From the NCBI GenBank assembly GCA_017501345.1, contig JAFVXC010000044.1, positions 1 through 41,297 on the forward strand: a stretch of DNA of 41,297 nt, in the 5' to 3' direction. The translations under genes and the position numbers were made by a program. Of the stretch, positions 1-8,796 are shown one piece after another. Source of the stretch: Clostridia bacterium. GTDB lineage: Bacteria; Bacillota_A; Clostridia; Oscillospirales; CAG-272. Under the pieces are notes generated by a model. That model did not search any database and had not been told where the DNA came from. It worked only from the letters and a program-made list of their open reading frames with translations. Each line of letters opens with the position of its first letter. The first letter of the stretch is position 1.

Positions 1-363
1 GCTTATGCAGCCCCCGTCGTTACCGCCGCAGCTCCCGCACCCGTAGCCCCCGTGGCTCCCGCTCCCGTAGCAGCTCCCGCTCCTGCGGCAGCTCCTGCAC
101 CCGAGGCGGTACCCGCACCTGCAGCAGCAGCTCCTGCCGGAAGCGAAGGCAAGACTGCAGTGAAGGCTCCGTTCCCCGGCACGATCGTTAAGGTCAATGC
201 ATCGGTTGGCGCATCGGTCAAGAAGGGCGAGGTCCTGCTCGTTCTCGAGGCGATGAAGATGGAGAACGACATTTGCGCACCCGAGGACGGTGTTGTTGCA
301 AGCATTTCGGTACAGAGCGGCGCATCGGTCACCGCTGATCAGGTTCTTCTGACACTGAACTAA
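1..363 (+). CDS. Biotin carboxyl carrier protein of a decarboxylase (5' partial)
   Basis: This is the C-terminal 120 residues of a biotinyl carrier; the 5' end lies outside the window. The first ~45 residues are an Ala/Pro-rich flexible linker, followed by a compact biotinyl/lipoyl domain with the biotinylation motif EAMKMEN. The modified Lys is encoded at 256-258. In Na+-translocating decarboxylases such as oxaloacetate, methylmalonyl-CoA and glutaconyl-CoA decarboxylase, this domain moves the carboxyl group from the carboxyltransferase to the membrane beta subunit. The carboxyltransferase-type alpha subunit follows 64 bases downstream, so the two are very likely one operon. A free carrier with an Ala/Pro hinge resembles the gamma/GcdC type. 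An acetyl-CoA carboxylase AccB is less likely given the neighbour. The exact enzyme cannot be settled without the upstream subunits. Confidence 0.85.
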   Translation, partial: AYAAPVVTAAAPAPVAPVAPAPVAAPAPAAAPAPEAVPAPAAAAPAGSEGKTAVKAPFPGTIVKVNASVGASVKKGEVLLVLEAMKMENDICAPEDGVVASISVQSGASVTADQVLLTLN

Positions 364-427
364 GATCCTTTTCTTACGGGAGGCGACCCCCGAACGGTTG
401 CCGAAGCGATAGGAGGTTCATTCAAAA

Positions 428-1843
428 ATGGCAGATAAAACACAGAAAAAACAGATCAAGCTCACGGAGACGATCCTCCGTGACTCACATCAGTCTCTCG
501 TTGCGACCCGTATGACCATCGACGAGATGCTCCCGATCCTTTCGACGCTTGACAAGATCGGTTATCATTCGCTCGAGGCGTGGGGCGGCGCGACCTTTGA
601 CAGCTGTCTGCGTTTCCTCAATGAGGATCCGTGGGAGAGACTCAGAAAGATCCGCGACGGCGTGAAGAATACGAAGCTTCAGATGCTTTTCCGCGGACAG
701 AATATTCTCGGTTACCGTCATTATTCGGATGACGTCGTTGCGTACTTCGTGCAGAAGTCGATCGCGAACGGCATTGACATCCTTCGAATTTTCGATGCGC
801 TGAACGATCCGAGAAACCTGAAGACCGCGATCGACGCAACGAAGCGAGAGGGAGGTCACGTTCAGGCGGCGATCAGCTACACGACGGGCGAGATCTACAC
901 GAACGAATATTTTGCAAATTACGCAAAGACGCTTGAGGAGATGGGCGCTGACTCGATCTGTATCAAGGATATGGCAGGACTGCTCCTGCCGTACGATGCG
1001 TATGAGCTTGTAAAGCTTCTGAAGGAGACCGTTAAGGTCCCGATCCAGCTTCACACGCATTACACGACGGGTCTCGGCTCGATGACCTATCTGAAGGCGG
1101 TAGAGGCGGGCGTTGACGTGATCGACACCGCGATCTCTCCGCTTGCACTCGGCACCTCTCAGCCTCCGACCGAGGCGATCGTTGCGACACTCGCGGGTAC
1201 GCCGTACGACACGGGCATTGATCTCCACGAGCTTGATGCGGTCACGAAGTATTTTACGCCCATTCGCGAAAAATATCTCGCGAGTGGACTGCTCGACCCG
1301 AAGGTGATGAAGGTCGACGTCAACGGGCTTCTGTATCAGGTTCCCGGCGGAATGCTGTCGAACCTCGTTTCCCAGCTGAAGCAGATGGGACGCTCTGACG
1401 CGCTTCCCGCAGTGCTTGAGGAGGTTCCGCGCGTGCGTGCGGATGCGGGTTATCCGCCTCTCGTTACGCCCTCCTCGCAGATCGTCGGCACGCAGGCGGT
1501 GATGAACGTCATCGGCGGCGAAAGATATAAGATGGTCACGAAGGAATTCAAGGCGATGATGCGCGGCGAATACGGCAAGACGCCGATGACGCCTGATCCT
1601 GCGTTTGTGAAGAAGATCATTGGCGATGCGGAGGCGATCACCTGCCGTCCCGCAGATCTCCTTGAGCCCGAGCTTGATAAGCTCCGCAGCGAGATCGCAC
1701 CTTATCTGGAGCAGGACGAGGACGTCTTGTCCTACGCGTTGTTCGAGCAGGTCGCGCTGAAGTTCTTTGAGAAGAGAAAGAACGAGAGGTTCGGACTTGA
1801 CGGGAAGAACGGCGACGCAAAGCTCGGCGTACACGTTTGCTGA
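428..1843 (+). CDS. oadA: Carboxyltransferase / oxaloacetate decarboxylase alpha subunit (PycB/OadA family)
   Basis: A 471-residue protein of the pyruvate/oxaloacetate carboxyltransferase family (oxaloacetate decarboxylase alpha, transcarboxylase 5S, pyruvate carboxylase subunit B). The N-terminal TIM barrel carries the metal-site motif RDSHQS (Asp19), the active-site Lys region CIKDMAG (Lys180) and the metal-binding HTH (His209, His211). It has no C-terminal biotinyl domain, which fits the separate carrier encoded just upstream. It would transfer carboxyl between oxaloacetate (or a related acid) and carrier biotin, as part of a Na+-pumping decarboxylase or a transcarboxylase. The start is ATG with AGGAGG at 411-416, an 11-base spacing. 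A clear terminator follows, so this is the last gene of the operon. The family is certain; the choice among OadA, 5S and PycB is not. Confidence 0.85.
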   Translation: MADKTQKKQIKLTETILRDSHQSLVATRMTIDEMLPILSTLDKIGYHSLEAWGGATFDSCLRFLNEDPWERLRKIRDGVKNTKLQMLFRGQNILGYRHYSDDVVAYFVQKSIANGIDILRIFDALNDPRNLKTAIDATKREGGHVQAAISYTTGEIYTNEYFANYAKTLEEMGADSICIKDMAGLLLPYDAYELVKLLKETVKVPIQLHTHYTTGLGSMTYLKAVEAGVDVIDTAISPLALGTSQPPTEAIVATLAGTPYDTGIDLHELDAVTKYFTPIREKYLASGLLDPKVMKVDVNGLLYQVPGGMLSNLVSQLKQMGRSDALPAVLEEVPRVRADAGYPPLVTPSSQIVGTQAVMNVIGGERYKMVTKEFKAMMRGEYGKTPMTPDPAFVKKIIGDAEAITCRPADLLEPELDKLRSEIAPYLEQDEDVLSYALFEQVALKFFEKRKNERFGLDGKNGDAKLGVHVC

Positions 1844-1858
1844 TCAAATGAATAATTC

Positions 1859-1898
1859 CTTGTAGGAGCCATTTTCGGATGGCTCCTACAAGCTTTTT
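1859..1898 (+). terminator. Rho-independent terminator after oadA
   Basis: Perfect stem of 13-14 bp: CTTGTAGGAGCCA at 1859-1871 pairs with 1880-1892, with a short loop, and TTTTT follows at 1894-1898. It closes the decarboxylase operon before the murB promoter. Confidence 0.9.
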
Positions 1899-1952
1899 GT
1901 GTTGTTTCGTAACGTATTTTTCTTCCCCCACGGAAAAATTTTGCTGTCTCCC

Positions 1953-1981
1953 TTGCAAACTGCCGCAAAACATAGTATAAT
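1953..1981 (+). promoter_or_regulatory. SigA-type promoter of murB-whiA(-dnaE)
   Basis: TTGCAA at 1953-1958, a 17-base spacer and TATAAT at 1976-1981. It lies 32 bases before the murB start. No further promoter or terminator is evident before the end of dnaE, so it probably drives all three genes. Confidence 0.8.
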
Positions 1982-2012
1982 GATAATAATGAGATTTGCG
2001 GAGGGAAGAGAA

Positions 2013-2957
2013 ATGCTTCAACGTGGGATAGCCGAACTGTATACCGCGCTTTCGGACTGTGGGATCGCTCTTGAACGGACGGTGCCGCTTTCCCGTCATA
2101 CGACCTTCCGTATCGGCGGAGATGCGGCACTTGGGATCTATCCGAAAAGTGAGGCCGAGGTGCTTCTCACACTCTTCGCGGTAAAGGCAAGCGGCGTTCC
2201 GCTTTTCGTAATTGGCGGCGGGAGTAATCTCCTTTGTCCCGATGTGGGTTATGACGGCGCGGTGCTCTTCACGGGTGGACTCAACGAGATCTCCTTTTGT
2301 GACGCCAAGGACGGAAATGTTTTCGTAACGGCGGGAGCGGGTGTCAGCCTTTCCGCATTGACGCGGGCGGCCGCAGATCGCGGGCTCACGGGTGCGGAGT
2401 TCCTTTACGGCATTCCCGGAACGGTCGGCGGTGCCGTTGTGATGAATGCAGGCGCGTACGGCGGGGAGGTGTCGGGGATCCTTGATTCCTCACGTTATGT
2501 TGATGCAGATGCTCCGAGCGAGATCTATGAGCGAGATCTTGATGAGCACCTTTACGGATACCGCGCAAGCGTATATCTCGGCAGACCGAGCGAGATCATC
2601 CTGTCAGCGACCTTCCGACTTGCGGAGGGAGATCCTACACTCGTGAGAGCCGAAATGAAGCGCCTTCTCGCAGCGAGAAGGGAGAAGCAGCCCCTTGAAT
2701 ACCCGAGTGCGGGAAGCTTTTTTAAGCGACCTGTGGGGGCGTTTGCGGGGAAGCTGATCGAGGACTGCGGACTGAAGGGCGTACGCATTGGCGGAGCGGA
2801 GGTGTCCGAAAAGCACGCGGGCTTTGTAATAAACCGTGGCGGTGCGACCGAATTGGATGTGCGCCGACTTGCCGCACTCGTTCGCGAAAGCGTACTCCGC
2901 GAGACGGGGTATTTGCTTGAAGCTGAGGTCAGAACGATGGGAGGCGAGCCGATTTGA
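2013..2957 (+). CDS. murB: UDP-N-acetylenolpyruvoylglucosamine reductase MurB
   Basis: A 314-residue FAD enzyme that reduces UDP-GlcNAc-enolpyruvate to UDP-MurNAc with NADPH, the second committed step of peptidoglycan synthesis, in the cytoplasm. Visible family marks are the FAD-binding segment with GGGSN, the GIPGTVGGAV/MNAGAYGGE block, the catalytic Ser in SAGSFFKRP (Ser235) and a C-terminal acidic motif LEAEVR carrying the expected catalytic Glu. The ATG at 2013 was chosen because GGAGG at 2000-2004 sits 8 bases before it. An in-frame ATG at 1989 lacks such a site and lies almost on the promoter's transcription start. The stop overlaps the whiA start by 4 bases, indicating translational coupling. 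Confidence 0.95.
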   Translation: MLQRGIAELYTALSDCGIALERTVPLSRHTTFRIGGDAALGIYPKSEAEVLLTLFAVKASGVPLFVIGGGSNLLCPDVGYDGAVLFTGGLNEISFCDAKDGNVFVTAGAGVSLSALTRAAADRGLTGAEFLYGIPGTVGGAVVMNAGAYGGEVSGILDSSRYVDADAPSEIYERDLDEHLYGYRASVYLGRPSEIILSATFRLAEGDPTLVRAEMKRLLAARREKQPLEYPSAGSFFKRPVGAFAGKLIEDCGLKGVRIGGAEVSEKHAGFVINRGGATELDVRRLAALVRESVLRETGYLLEAEVRTMGGEPI

Positions 2958-3913
2958 GTTATTCGGATGCTTTGAAGGATGATATCCTGAAAAATGAGCC
3001 GAAAAAGGTCTGTTGCAGTCGTGCGCTCGCCTGTGGACTGTTCCTCGGAGTCGAGAGGACCCTCTCCTCGGAGACTGTGGAAAGGGGGGATGAGATGCTG
3101 ATCCTCCGTACAGAGCACGACGGAGTTGCGCATCTCGCACAGAGACTGCTGAAGCTGCGATTTGGTAAGGATGCGGAGATCATTGTGGGAAGCCGCCCGG
3201 GGCACAAGACCTATACGCTGGCCTTTTCCTCAAAGCCCGTTTCGAAATTTCTGAGGGGGGTGGAGGAGCCGCTTCCCGAGGATCTCGGGCTTCGGCGTGC
3301 GGTGCTTTCCTTGAAATGTCCCGAATGCCGCGCGGCGTTTTTCCGTGGGATCTTTCTCGGATGCGGCAGTATCAGCGATCCCGAGACCGCATTTCATCTT
3401 GAGTTCAGGCTTCCGCCTGCACGCGCGGATGCCGTTGCAGTCCTTCTGTCGGAGGACAACGAGTCGCCGAGACGGGTCACGCGGCGGGACAAGGTTGGGC
3501 TTTACTACAAAAAAAGCACGGTGATCGGGGAATTTTTCTCGCTCATCGGTGAAAATGGACTTTATTTTGCCATTGCGGACAAGCAGATCGAGCGACAGAT
3601 CCGTGTGTCGGAGAATCGTATCACGAACTGTGAAATGAAGAACCTCGAGAAAACGGTCAACGCCGCACTTGCGCAGATCGAGGCGGTCAAGGCGCTTTTC
3701 CTTTCAGGGGAGATCGAGCGGATGCCCGCAGAGCTCCGCGAAACGGCGGTCTTGCGTCTCGAATACGACGACGACAGCCTCGCACGTCTTGCCGCGCGGC
3801 ACGTTCCGCCGATCACGAAATCGGGACTGAACAACCGCCTCAGACGGATTATGGAGGCGGCAAGAGAGATCGAGGCGGAGTCGGAGCAGAGGAATAAGGC
3901 GGGGTCGGATTGA
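2954..3913 (+). CDS. whiA: DNA-binding protein WhiA
   Basis: A 319-residue WhiA homologue: N-terminal homing-endonuclease-like (LAGLIDADG-type) domain followed by a C-terminal helix-turn-helix. The N-terminus, with DALKDDILKNEP and CCSRAL, is typical, as is the C-terminal recognition region ITKSGLNNRLRRI. WhiA controls sporulation and division genes in Streptomyces and affects division and chromosome segregation in Bacillus. The start is TTG at 2954, overlapping the murB stop (TTGA), with GGGAGG at 2939-2944 in front. In many Firmicutes whiA follows rapZ and yvcK; here it follows murB directly and neither companion lies in between. dnaE begins 39 bases downstream on the same strand. Confidence 0.93.
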   Translation: MSYSDALKDDILKNEPKKVCCSRALACGLFLGVERTLSSETVERGDEMLILRTEHDGVAHLAQRLLKLRFGKDAEIIVGSRPGHKTYTLAFSSKPVSKFLRGVEEPLPEDLGLRRAVLSLKCPECRAAFFRGIFLGCGSISDPETAFHLEFRLPPARADAVAVLLSEDNESPRRVTRRDKVGLYYKKSTVIGEFFSLIGENGLYFAIADKQIERQIRVSENRITNCEMKNLEKTVNAALAQIEAVKALFLSGEIERMPAELRETAVLRLEYDDDSLARLAARHVPPITKSGLNNRLRRIMEAAREIEAESEQRNKAGSD

Positions 3914-3952
3914 CACGCTTTTCATAGAAACGAAGCCGAAAGGAGCACACAG

Positions 3953-6900
3953 GTGGAAAAGACACAGGAAACGGGCGATTTCGTCCATTTGCATCTTCAC
4001 TCGGAATACAGCCTGCTCGACGGTGCCTGTCGCATCGCCGATATTCCCGCGCGCGTTAAGGAATGCGGTCACACGGCGGTTGCGATCACCGACCACGGCG
4101 TGCTTTACGGCGCGGTGGCGTTTTATTGTGCCTGCCGCGATGCGGGAATCAAGCCGATCATCGGGTGTGAGGTCTACGTCGCGCCGCGCTCGCGCTTTGA
4201 CCGAGGCAACACGGGAGAGGCGAATTATCACCATCTGGTGCTTCTTTGCGAGAACGAGGTCGGGTATCACAATCTGATGCAGCTCGTGTCGCGTGGTTTT
4301 ACCGAGGGCTTTTACAGCCGCCCGCGTGTCGACAGAGAGTTGCTCGAGCGCTATCACGAGGGGCTGATCGCTCTCTCCGCTTGTATTGCGGGAAAAATTC
4401 CACGTCTCCTTTCGGCAGGCGACTTCGCGGGGGCAAGGCGCGAGGCGGAGGCGATGGCGCGTCTGTTTGGGGAGGATCACTTCTATATCGAGCTTCAGAA
4501 CCACGGGCTTGCAGAGGAGGAACAGCTTCTTTCCTCGCTCGTGAATCTTGCAGAAGAGTGCGGACTGCCTCTCGTCGCAACGAACGACTGCCATTATCTT
4601 CGCCGTAAGGATGCCGACACCCAAGCAACTCTGATGTGCATTCAGACGGGAACGACGCTTGCGGACGGCAGACCTGCCGGCTTTGCAACCGACGAGTTCT
4701 ACTATAAGGACTCGACCGAGATGCGGATGCTGTTCGGAAAGATCCCCGGGGCGCTTGAAAACACGGTAAGGATCGCCGAGCGGTGCTCGTTTGACTTTGA
4801 CTTCGATCACCTCTACCTCCCGACCTTTAAGATCCCGGGCGGAATGGACGCCGCGTCCTATCTCAGGTTTCTCGCGCTCTCGGGCTTTCAGGAGCGCGTG
4901 TCTCGCGGTATGATCCCGTCGAAGGGATACGAGGAGGCGGATTACAAGAAGCGGATGGATTACGAGCTTTCGGTAATCAACGAAATGGGATACGCCGAAT
5001 ACTTTCTGATCGTGCAGGACTACGTTAATTTCGCGAAGAAGGCAGGCATTCCCGTAGGTCCCGGAAGGGGATCGGGGGCAGGAAGCCTTGTCGCGTATCT
5101 TCTTTCGATCACCGACGTCGATCCTCTCAGGTTCGATCTTCTTTTCGAGCGCTTTCTCAATCCCGAGCGTGTCAGTATGCCCGATATTGACGTTGATTTT
5201 TGCTACAATCGCAGAGATGAGGTCATCCGATACGTCACCGAGCGATACGGACAGGATCACGTGTCCCAGATCATCACCTTCGGTACCCTCGCGGCGCGCG
5301 CGGCGATCCGTGATACGGGGCGCGTAATGGGGATGTCCTACGCGGAGGTTGACGCCGTTGCGCGTGCGATCCCGCGTGAGCTTGGGATCACGATTGCAGA
5401 TGCGCTGAAGATGCCCGATCTCAAGGTGCTTTACGAGTCCTCCGAGTCGGTGAAGAGACTTGTTGATACAGCCGCGATGCTTGAGGGGATGCCGCGCAAC
5501 GTCTCGATTCACGCTGCGGGTGTCGTGATCACCTCAGGTCCGATTTCCGAGTACGTACCGCAGTCGATGAGCGGCGACGCGGTGATCACGCAGTACGATA
5601 TGGATACCGTTGCGAAGCTCGGGCTTCTCAAGTTCGACTTCCTCGGGCTTCGTTATCTTACGATCATACACGATACCGAGGAGATGATCCGCGAGCGTAT
5701 TCCCGATTTTTCGATCGAGGATGCCGATTTTGACGATGCGGAGACGTATCGGCTTTTGGCGTCGGGCAATACCCTCGGCGTTTTTCAGCTGGAATCGGCG
5801 GGAATGCGGCAAACGCTCGTGAATTTTGCTCCCGATTCGATCGACGATATCATTGCGGCGATCGCACTCTATCGCCCGGGACCGATGGATTCGATCCCGA
5901 AATATATTGAGGGGCGGCATCATCCCGAAACGATCCGCTACGATATTCCGTGCCTTGAGCCCATTCTGCGCTCGACCTACGGCTGTGTTGTTTATCAGGA
6001 GCAGGTGATGCAGATCTTCCGGGAGGTCGCGGGCTATACCTTCGGTCACGCCGATATCGTGCGCCGCGCGATGTCAAAGAAAAAGCACGCAGTGATGGAA
6101 GCGGAGCGCGAGGCATTCCTTCGCGGCGCTGAAGCGCGCGGTGTGCCTTCGGACAAGGCGAACAAGCTCTTTGGCGATATGGCGTCCTTCGCAAATTACG
6201 CGTTCAACAAGAGCCACGCGGCGGCATACGCCGTTCTCTCCTTCCGAACGGCGTATCTGAAGGCGCATTATCCCGAGGAATACCTCGCGGCGCTTCTCAC
6301 CTCTGTGCTCGGAAATACGGAGAAGCTTGCCGAGTATATCGCTGAGGCACAACGGCTCGGGATCTCGGTCCTGCCGCCCGACATCAATGAGAGCCGTATG
6401 CACTTCACGGTCAGCGGCGGCAATATCCGCTTCGGACTTCTCGCGCTTCGCAACGTCGGACAGCAGTTCGTCCGTGCGATGCTCGATGAGAGGCGGCGCG
6501 CGCCCTTCCGCTCCTTTGAGGATTTCGTTGAAAGAATGGCGACGGTCGATCTCAATAAGCGAATGGTCGATTCGTTGATCAAATCGGGGGCATTCGACCG
6601 TCTCGGCGTGTACAGAAGTCAGCTCCTTTCCTCGTACGAGCGGCTGATCGATCTTGTGCAGGATAAGAACCGTGGCGGTGTTGCAGGTCAGATAGATATG
6701 TTCTCGATGATGTCGGACACGGTCGGGACGGCTTCTGCACCCGATGGCTTTGCCTATCCCGATCTGCCCGAATTCACGGTCAGGGAAAAGCTCCTTCAGG
6801 AGAAGGAAAGCTCGGGGATGTATTTCTCGGGGCATTTGCTCGACAGCTACGGAAAGCACGTTTCGGCGCTGCGTACGGATGATATCGGTGCTCTCACGCG

Positions 6901-7549
6901 CGAGGATGCGGATTTCCCCGATAAGCAGAGCGTGTGCGTTGCGGGAATCGTTTCGTCGGTGACGAAAAAAATGACGAAAAAGGATCAGCAAATGGCGTTT
7001 TTCACGCTGGAGGATCGCTATCACGACATTGAATGCCTTCTTTTCCCACGCCAATACGAGGCACTTGGGAAGCTCGCCCTGCAGGATGCCGCGATCTGTG
7101 TTGAGGGGAACCTCTCGCTCGGAGAGGGTGAGAAGGCAAAGATTCTCGTTTCGCGTATCGTGCCACTGGTCGAGGACGGAAAATTCGACGAGAGTGCCGT
7201 GCGGCAGGAGAAAAAAACGGTCGCAGACGCAGTGTCTAACAAAAATCAAATGGCAGAACGACCCTCAGAGTCTCGGACGCAAAAAAACGAGCAGAGAGCT
7301 CCCGCACAGCCGAGCAACTTAGGCAAGCCCGTGTCAAAGGTCTATCTGCGCTTTGAGGATCTCACATCCGTGTCCTACCGAAAGGTCGCGAATCTACTCG
7401 ATATTTTTGATGACGGTAGCTTCCCCGTGATCGTGTACGACGGCTCGACGAAAAAGTATATGCCCTATCCCCACGGTGTTGCGATGAGTGACTATGTGCG
7501 GCGGGAGATCGAGTCGATCCTCGGAAAAGAGAACGTGGTATTTCGGTAG
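3953..7549 (+). CDS. dnaE: DNA polymerase III alpha subunit DnaE
   Basis: A 1198-residue family C replicative polymerase. An N-terminal PHP domain begins with HLHLHSEYSLLDG (about residue 12 on) and AITDHG. The palm holds GPGRGSGAGS (~residues 366-375) and the catalytic pair in PDIDVDF (Asp411, Asp413), with the third acidic residue in LKFDFLGL (~560). A helix-hairpin-helix and tandem motifs follow, and an OB-fold (~990-1060) contains VCVAGIVSSVTKK. A low-complexity polar linker (~1085-1120) leads to a C-terminal ~70-residue domain. The start is GTG at 3953 with AGGAG at 3941-3945. Clostridia usually also carry PolC, so this may be the DnaE that extends primers rather than the main polymerase; PolC is not in the window. 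Confidence 0.96.
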   Translation: MEKTQETGDFVHLHLHSEYSLLDGACRIADIPARVKECGHTAVAITDHGVLYGAVAFYCACRDAGIKPIIGCEVYVAPRSRFDRGNTGEANYHHLVLLCENEVGYHNLMQLVSRGFTEGFYSRPRVDRELLERYHEGLIALSACIAGKIPRLLSAGDFAGARREAEAMARLFGEDHFYIELQNHGLAEEEQLLSSLVNLAEECGLPLVATNDCHYLRRKDADTQATLMCIQTGTTLADGRPAGFATDEFYYKDSTEMRMLFGKIPGALENTVRIAERCSFDFDFDHLYLPTFKIPGGMDAASYLRFLALSGFQERVSRGMIPSKGYEEADYKKRMDYELSVINEMGYAEYFLIVQDYVNFAKKAGIPVGPGRGSGAGSLVAYLLSITDVDPLRFDLLFERFLNPERVSMPDIDVDFCYNRRDEVIRYVTERYGQDHVSQIITFGTLAARAAIRDTGRVMGMSYAEVDAVARAIPRELGITIADALKMPDLKVLYESSESVKRLVDTAAMLEGMPRNVSIHAAGVVITSGPISEYVPQSMSGDAVITQYDMDTVAKLGLLKFDFLGLRYLTIIHDTEEMIRERIPDFSIEDADFDDAETYRLLASGNTLGVFQLESAGMRQTLVNFAPDSIDDIIAAIALYRPGPMDSIPKYIEGRHHPETIRYDIPCLEPILRSTYGCVVYQEQVMQIFREVAGYTFGHADIVRRAMSKKKHAVMEAEREAFLRGAEARGVPSDKANKLFGDMASFANYAFNKSHAAAYAVLSFRTAYLKAHYPEEYLAALLTSVLGNTEKLAEYIAEAQRLGISVLPPDINESRMHFTVSGGNIRFGLLALRNVGQQFVRAMLDERRRAPFRSFEDFVERMATVDLNKRMVDSLIKSGAFDRLGVYRSQLLSSYERLIDLVQDKNRGGVAGQIDMFSMMSDTVGTASAPDGFAYPDLPEFTVREKLLQEKESSGMYFSGHLLDSYGKHVSALRTDDIGALTREDADFPDKQSVCVAGIVSSVTKKMTKKDQQMAFFTLEDRYHDIECLLFPRQYEALGKLALQDAAICVEGNLSLGEGEKAKILVSRIVPLVEDGKFDESAVRQEKKTVADAVSNKNQMAERPSESRTQKNEQRAPAQPSNLGKPVSKVYLRFEDLTSVSYRKVANLLDIFDDGSFPVIVYDGSTKKYMPYPHGVAMSDYVRREIESILGKENVVFR

Positions 7550-7557
7550 AAAAAACA

Positions 7558-7600
7558 GAAAAGGAGCTGTCTCACCTTAGTGAGACAGCCCCTTTTTCTT
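7558..7600. terminator. Bidirectional terminator between dnaE and the carboxypeptidase gene
   Basis: The core arms GCTGTCTCAC (7566-7575) and GTGAGACAGC (7580-7589) pair perfectly around CTTA. The stem extends through GG/CC and an A-run on the left against TTTTT on the right. It lies between converging genes and could stop both transcripts. Its core recurs at 10659, 14214 and 19441. Confidence 0.88.
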
Positions 7601-7610
7601 ATATGACGTA

Positions 7611-8741
7611 TCAGGTGTGGTCCTTGCAGATCGTCTCCATATCGGTGATCGAGGATCCCGCTGTGTCGCCCTTTGCGGTGACTGTGACGTAGAGATTGCC
7701 GTTTTTATCTTCAAGGAAGGAGGCAAGGCAGTTTCCGCTTGCATCGGTATATCCTGTCTTGGCACCGAGCAGGGTCATTCCGCAGGAGAGCGAGGCGGGG
7801 AGCTTTTTCTCGTATCCCGCGCCCGAAAGACGACTCCATAGGGTATTGTAAAGCTGTCGATTGTAGCTCTTCTCCGTGCCGCCGTCATCATAGTAGCCGA
7901 GGACGGTTCGGTTATCGGTTGAGAGGATCTCGCGGCAGAAGGGATTGTCGAGCGCGTAGGCAAGGATCATTGCCATTTCGCGTGCGGTGGAGTAGTTGTT
8001 TTCGTCGTCGAGACCCGTGGAGTTTGCAAAATTCGTTTTCGTAAGTCCGAGAGATGCCGCTTTTGCGTTCATCAGATCGACAAACGCCTCCTCCGAGCCC
8101 GCGACGTGTTCGGCAAGCGCAATGCAGGCATCTGCCGCAGATACTACGCCGACGCCGTACAGCATATCGGTCGCGGTGAATCGGTCGAGGGGATCCATCG
8201 CAAGCACGGTGGCATCATTCTCGCGGCAATATTTCATAATCTCGTCCGAAACAGTCAGAACGACCGACGCATCCTCGATCTCCTCACACGCGACGATCAG
8301 GGTCATAATTTTGGTCATTGATGCGGGATAAATACGCGCATCGGCGTCGAGAGAAGCCACGACGCTGTAATCGGAAAGTGAAACGAGGATCGCAAAGTCT
8401 GCGGACAGCGTACTGCCGTCGATCGCCACACCGCTTCCCGAAAGAAGATAGCTGTCACGCGACGGAGAGGTCGGATAAGTGACGGCTGCGTTTACGGACG
8501 GCTCGGTCGTTTCGGTGGGATCTGTGGTGTCGTCGGGGATATCGGGCAATACCGTTCTCGGCTTTATGAATGCAGTCAGGATCATCAGAACAGCGAGAAC
8601 GAAGGCGACTGCAGACGAAAGAAGGGCGAATTGATACGCTCGCTCCGACACGCCGCCCATTCCTTCGGAGGGACAAGCAGGCTTGTCCGTAGCAGGTGGG
8701 CGCTGCTTGGTTGGCTTATTTTGAATAGGGGTCTGATTCAT
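7611..8741 (-). CDS. D-alanyl-D-alanine carboxypeptidase, peptidase S11 (DacA/PBP5-like)
   Basis: A 376-residue membrane-anchored penicillin-binding protein. A basic, Pro-rich cytoplasmic tail (1-35) precedes one transmembrane helix (~38-60), an acidic Thr-rich linker and an S11 domain. SxxK is present as SMTK (141-144, Ser141 the nucleophile) and KTG as 328-330. The middle SxN motif reads SAA (201-203), without the usual Asn. The family block NSTGLDDENNYSTA is intact. The protein ends soon after KTG, without the PBP5 C-terminal domain or amphipathic anchor, so it is held at the N-terminus. S11 enzymes trim the terminal D-Ala of peptidoglycan stem peptides outside the membrane. It lies 55 bases downstream of dusB on the same strand and is probably cotranscribed. 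Activity is uncertain because of the SxN change. Confidence 0.88.
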   Translation of the reverse strand: MNQTPIQNKPTKQRPPATDKPACPSEGMGGVSERAYQFALLSSAVAFVLAVLMILTAFIKPRTVLPDIPDDTTDPTETTEPSVNAAVTYPTSPSRDSYLLSGSGVAIDGSTLSADFAILVSLSDYSVVASLDADARIYPASMTKIMTLIVACEEIEDASVVLTVSDEIMKYCRENDATVLAMDPLDRFTATDMLYGVGVVSAADACIALAEHVAGSEEAFVDLMNAKAASLGLTKTNFANSTGLDDENNYSTAREMAMILAYALDNPFCREILSTDNRTVLGYYDDGGTEKSYNRQLYNTLWSRLSGAGYEKKLPASLSCGMTLLGAKTGYTDASGNCLASFLEDKNGNLYVTVTAKGDTAGSSITDMETICKDHT

Positions 8742-8796
8742 AGGTATCGGTTCTCTCCTTCTCTATGTATGTGTATGGGCAAAGCTTCTCCTCGGT

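Noticed and set aside
52..363. GTG at 52 as a start of the biotin carrier
   Set aside because: It lies inside the Ala/Pro linker. The open frame continues unbroken to base 1, so the gene is simply truncated by the window.
1899..2012. N-terminal extension of murB from GTG 1899
   Set aside because: It would begin beside the upstream terminator and run through the -35 and -10 boxes. The ribosome site at 2000-2004 fixes the start at 2013.
3704..5512. Antisense frame of ~600 codons opposite the dnaE 5' half
   Set aside because: Arg/His-rich translation without motifs; the sense strand is clearly dnaE with its conserved motifs.
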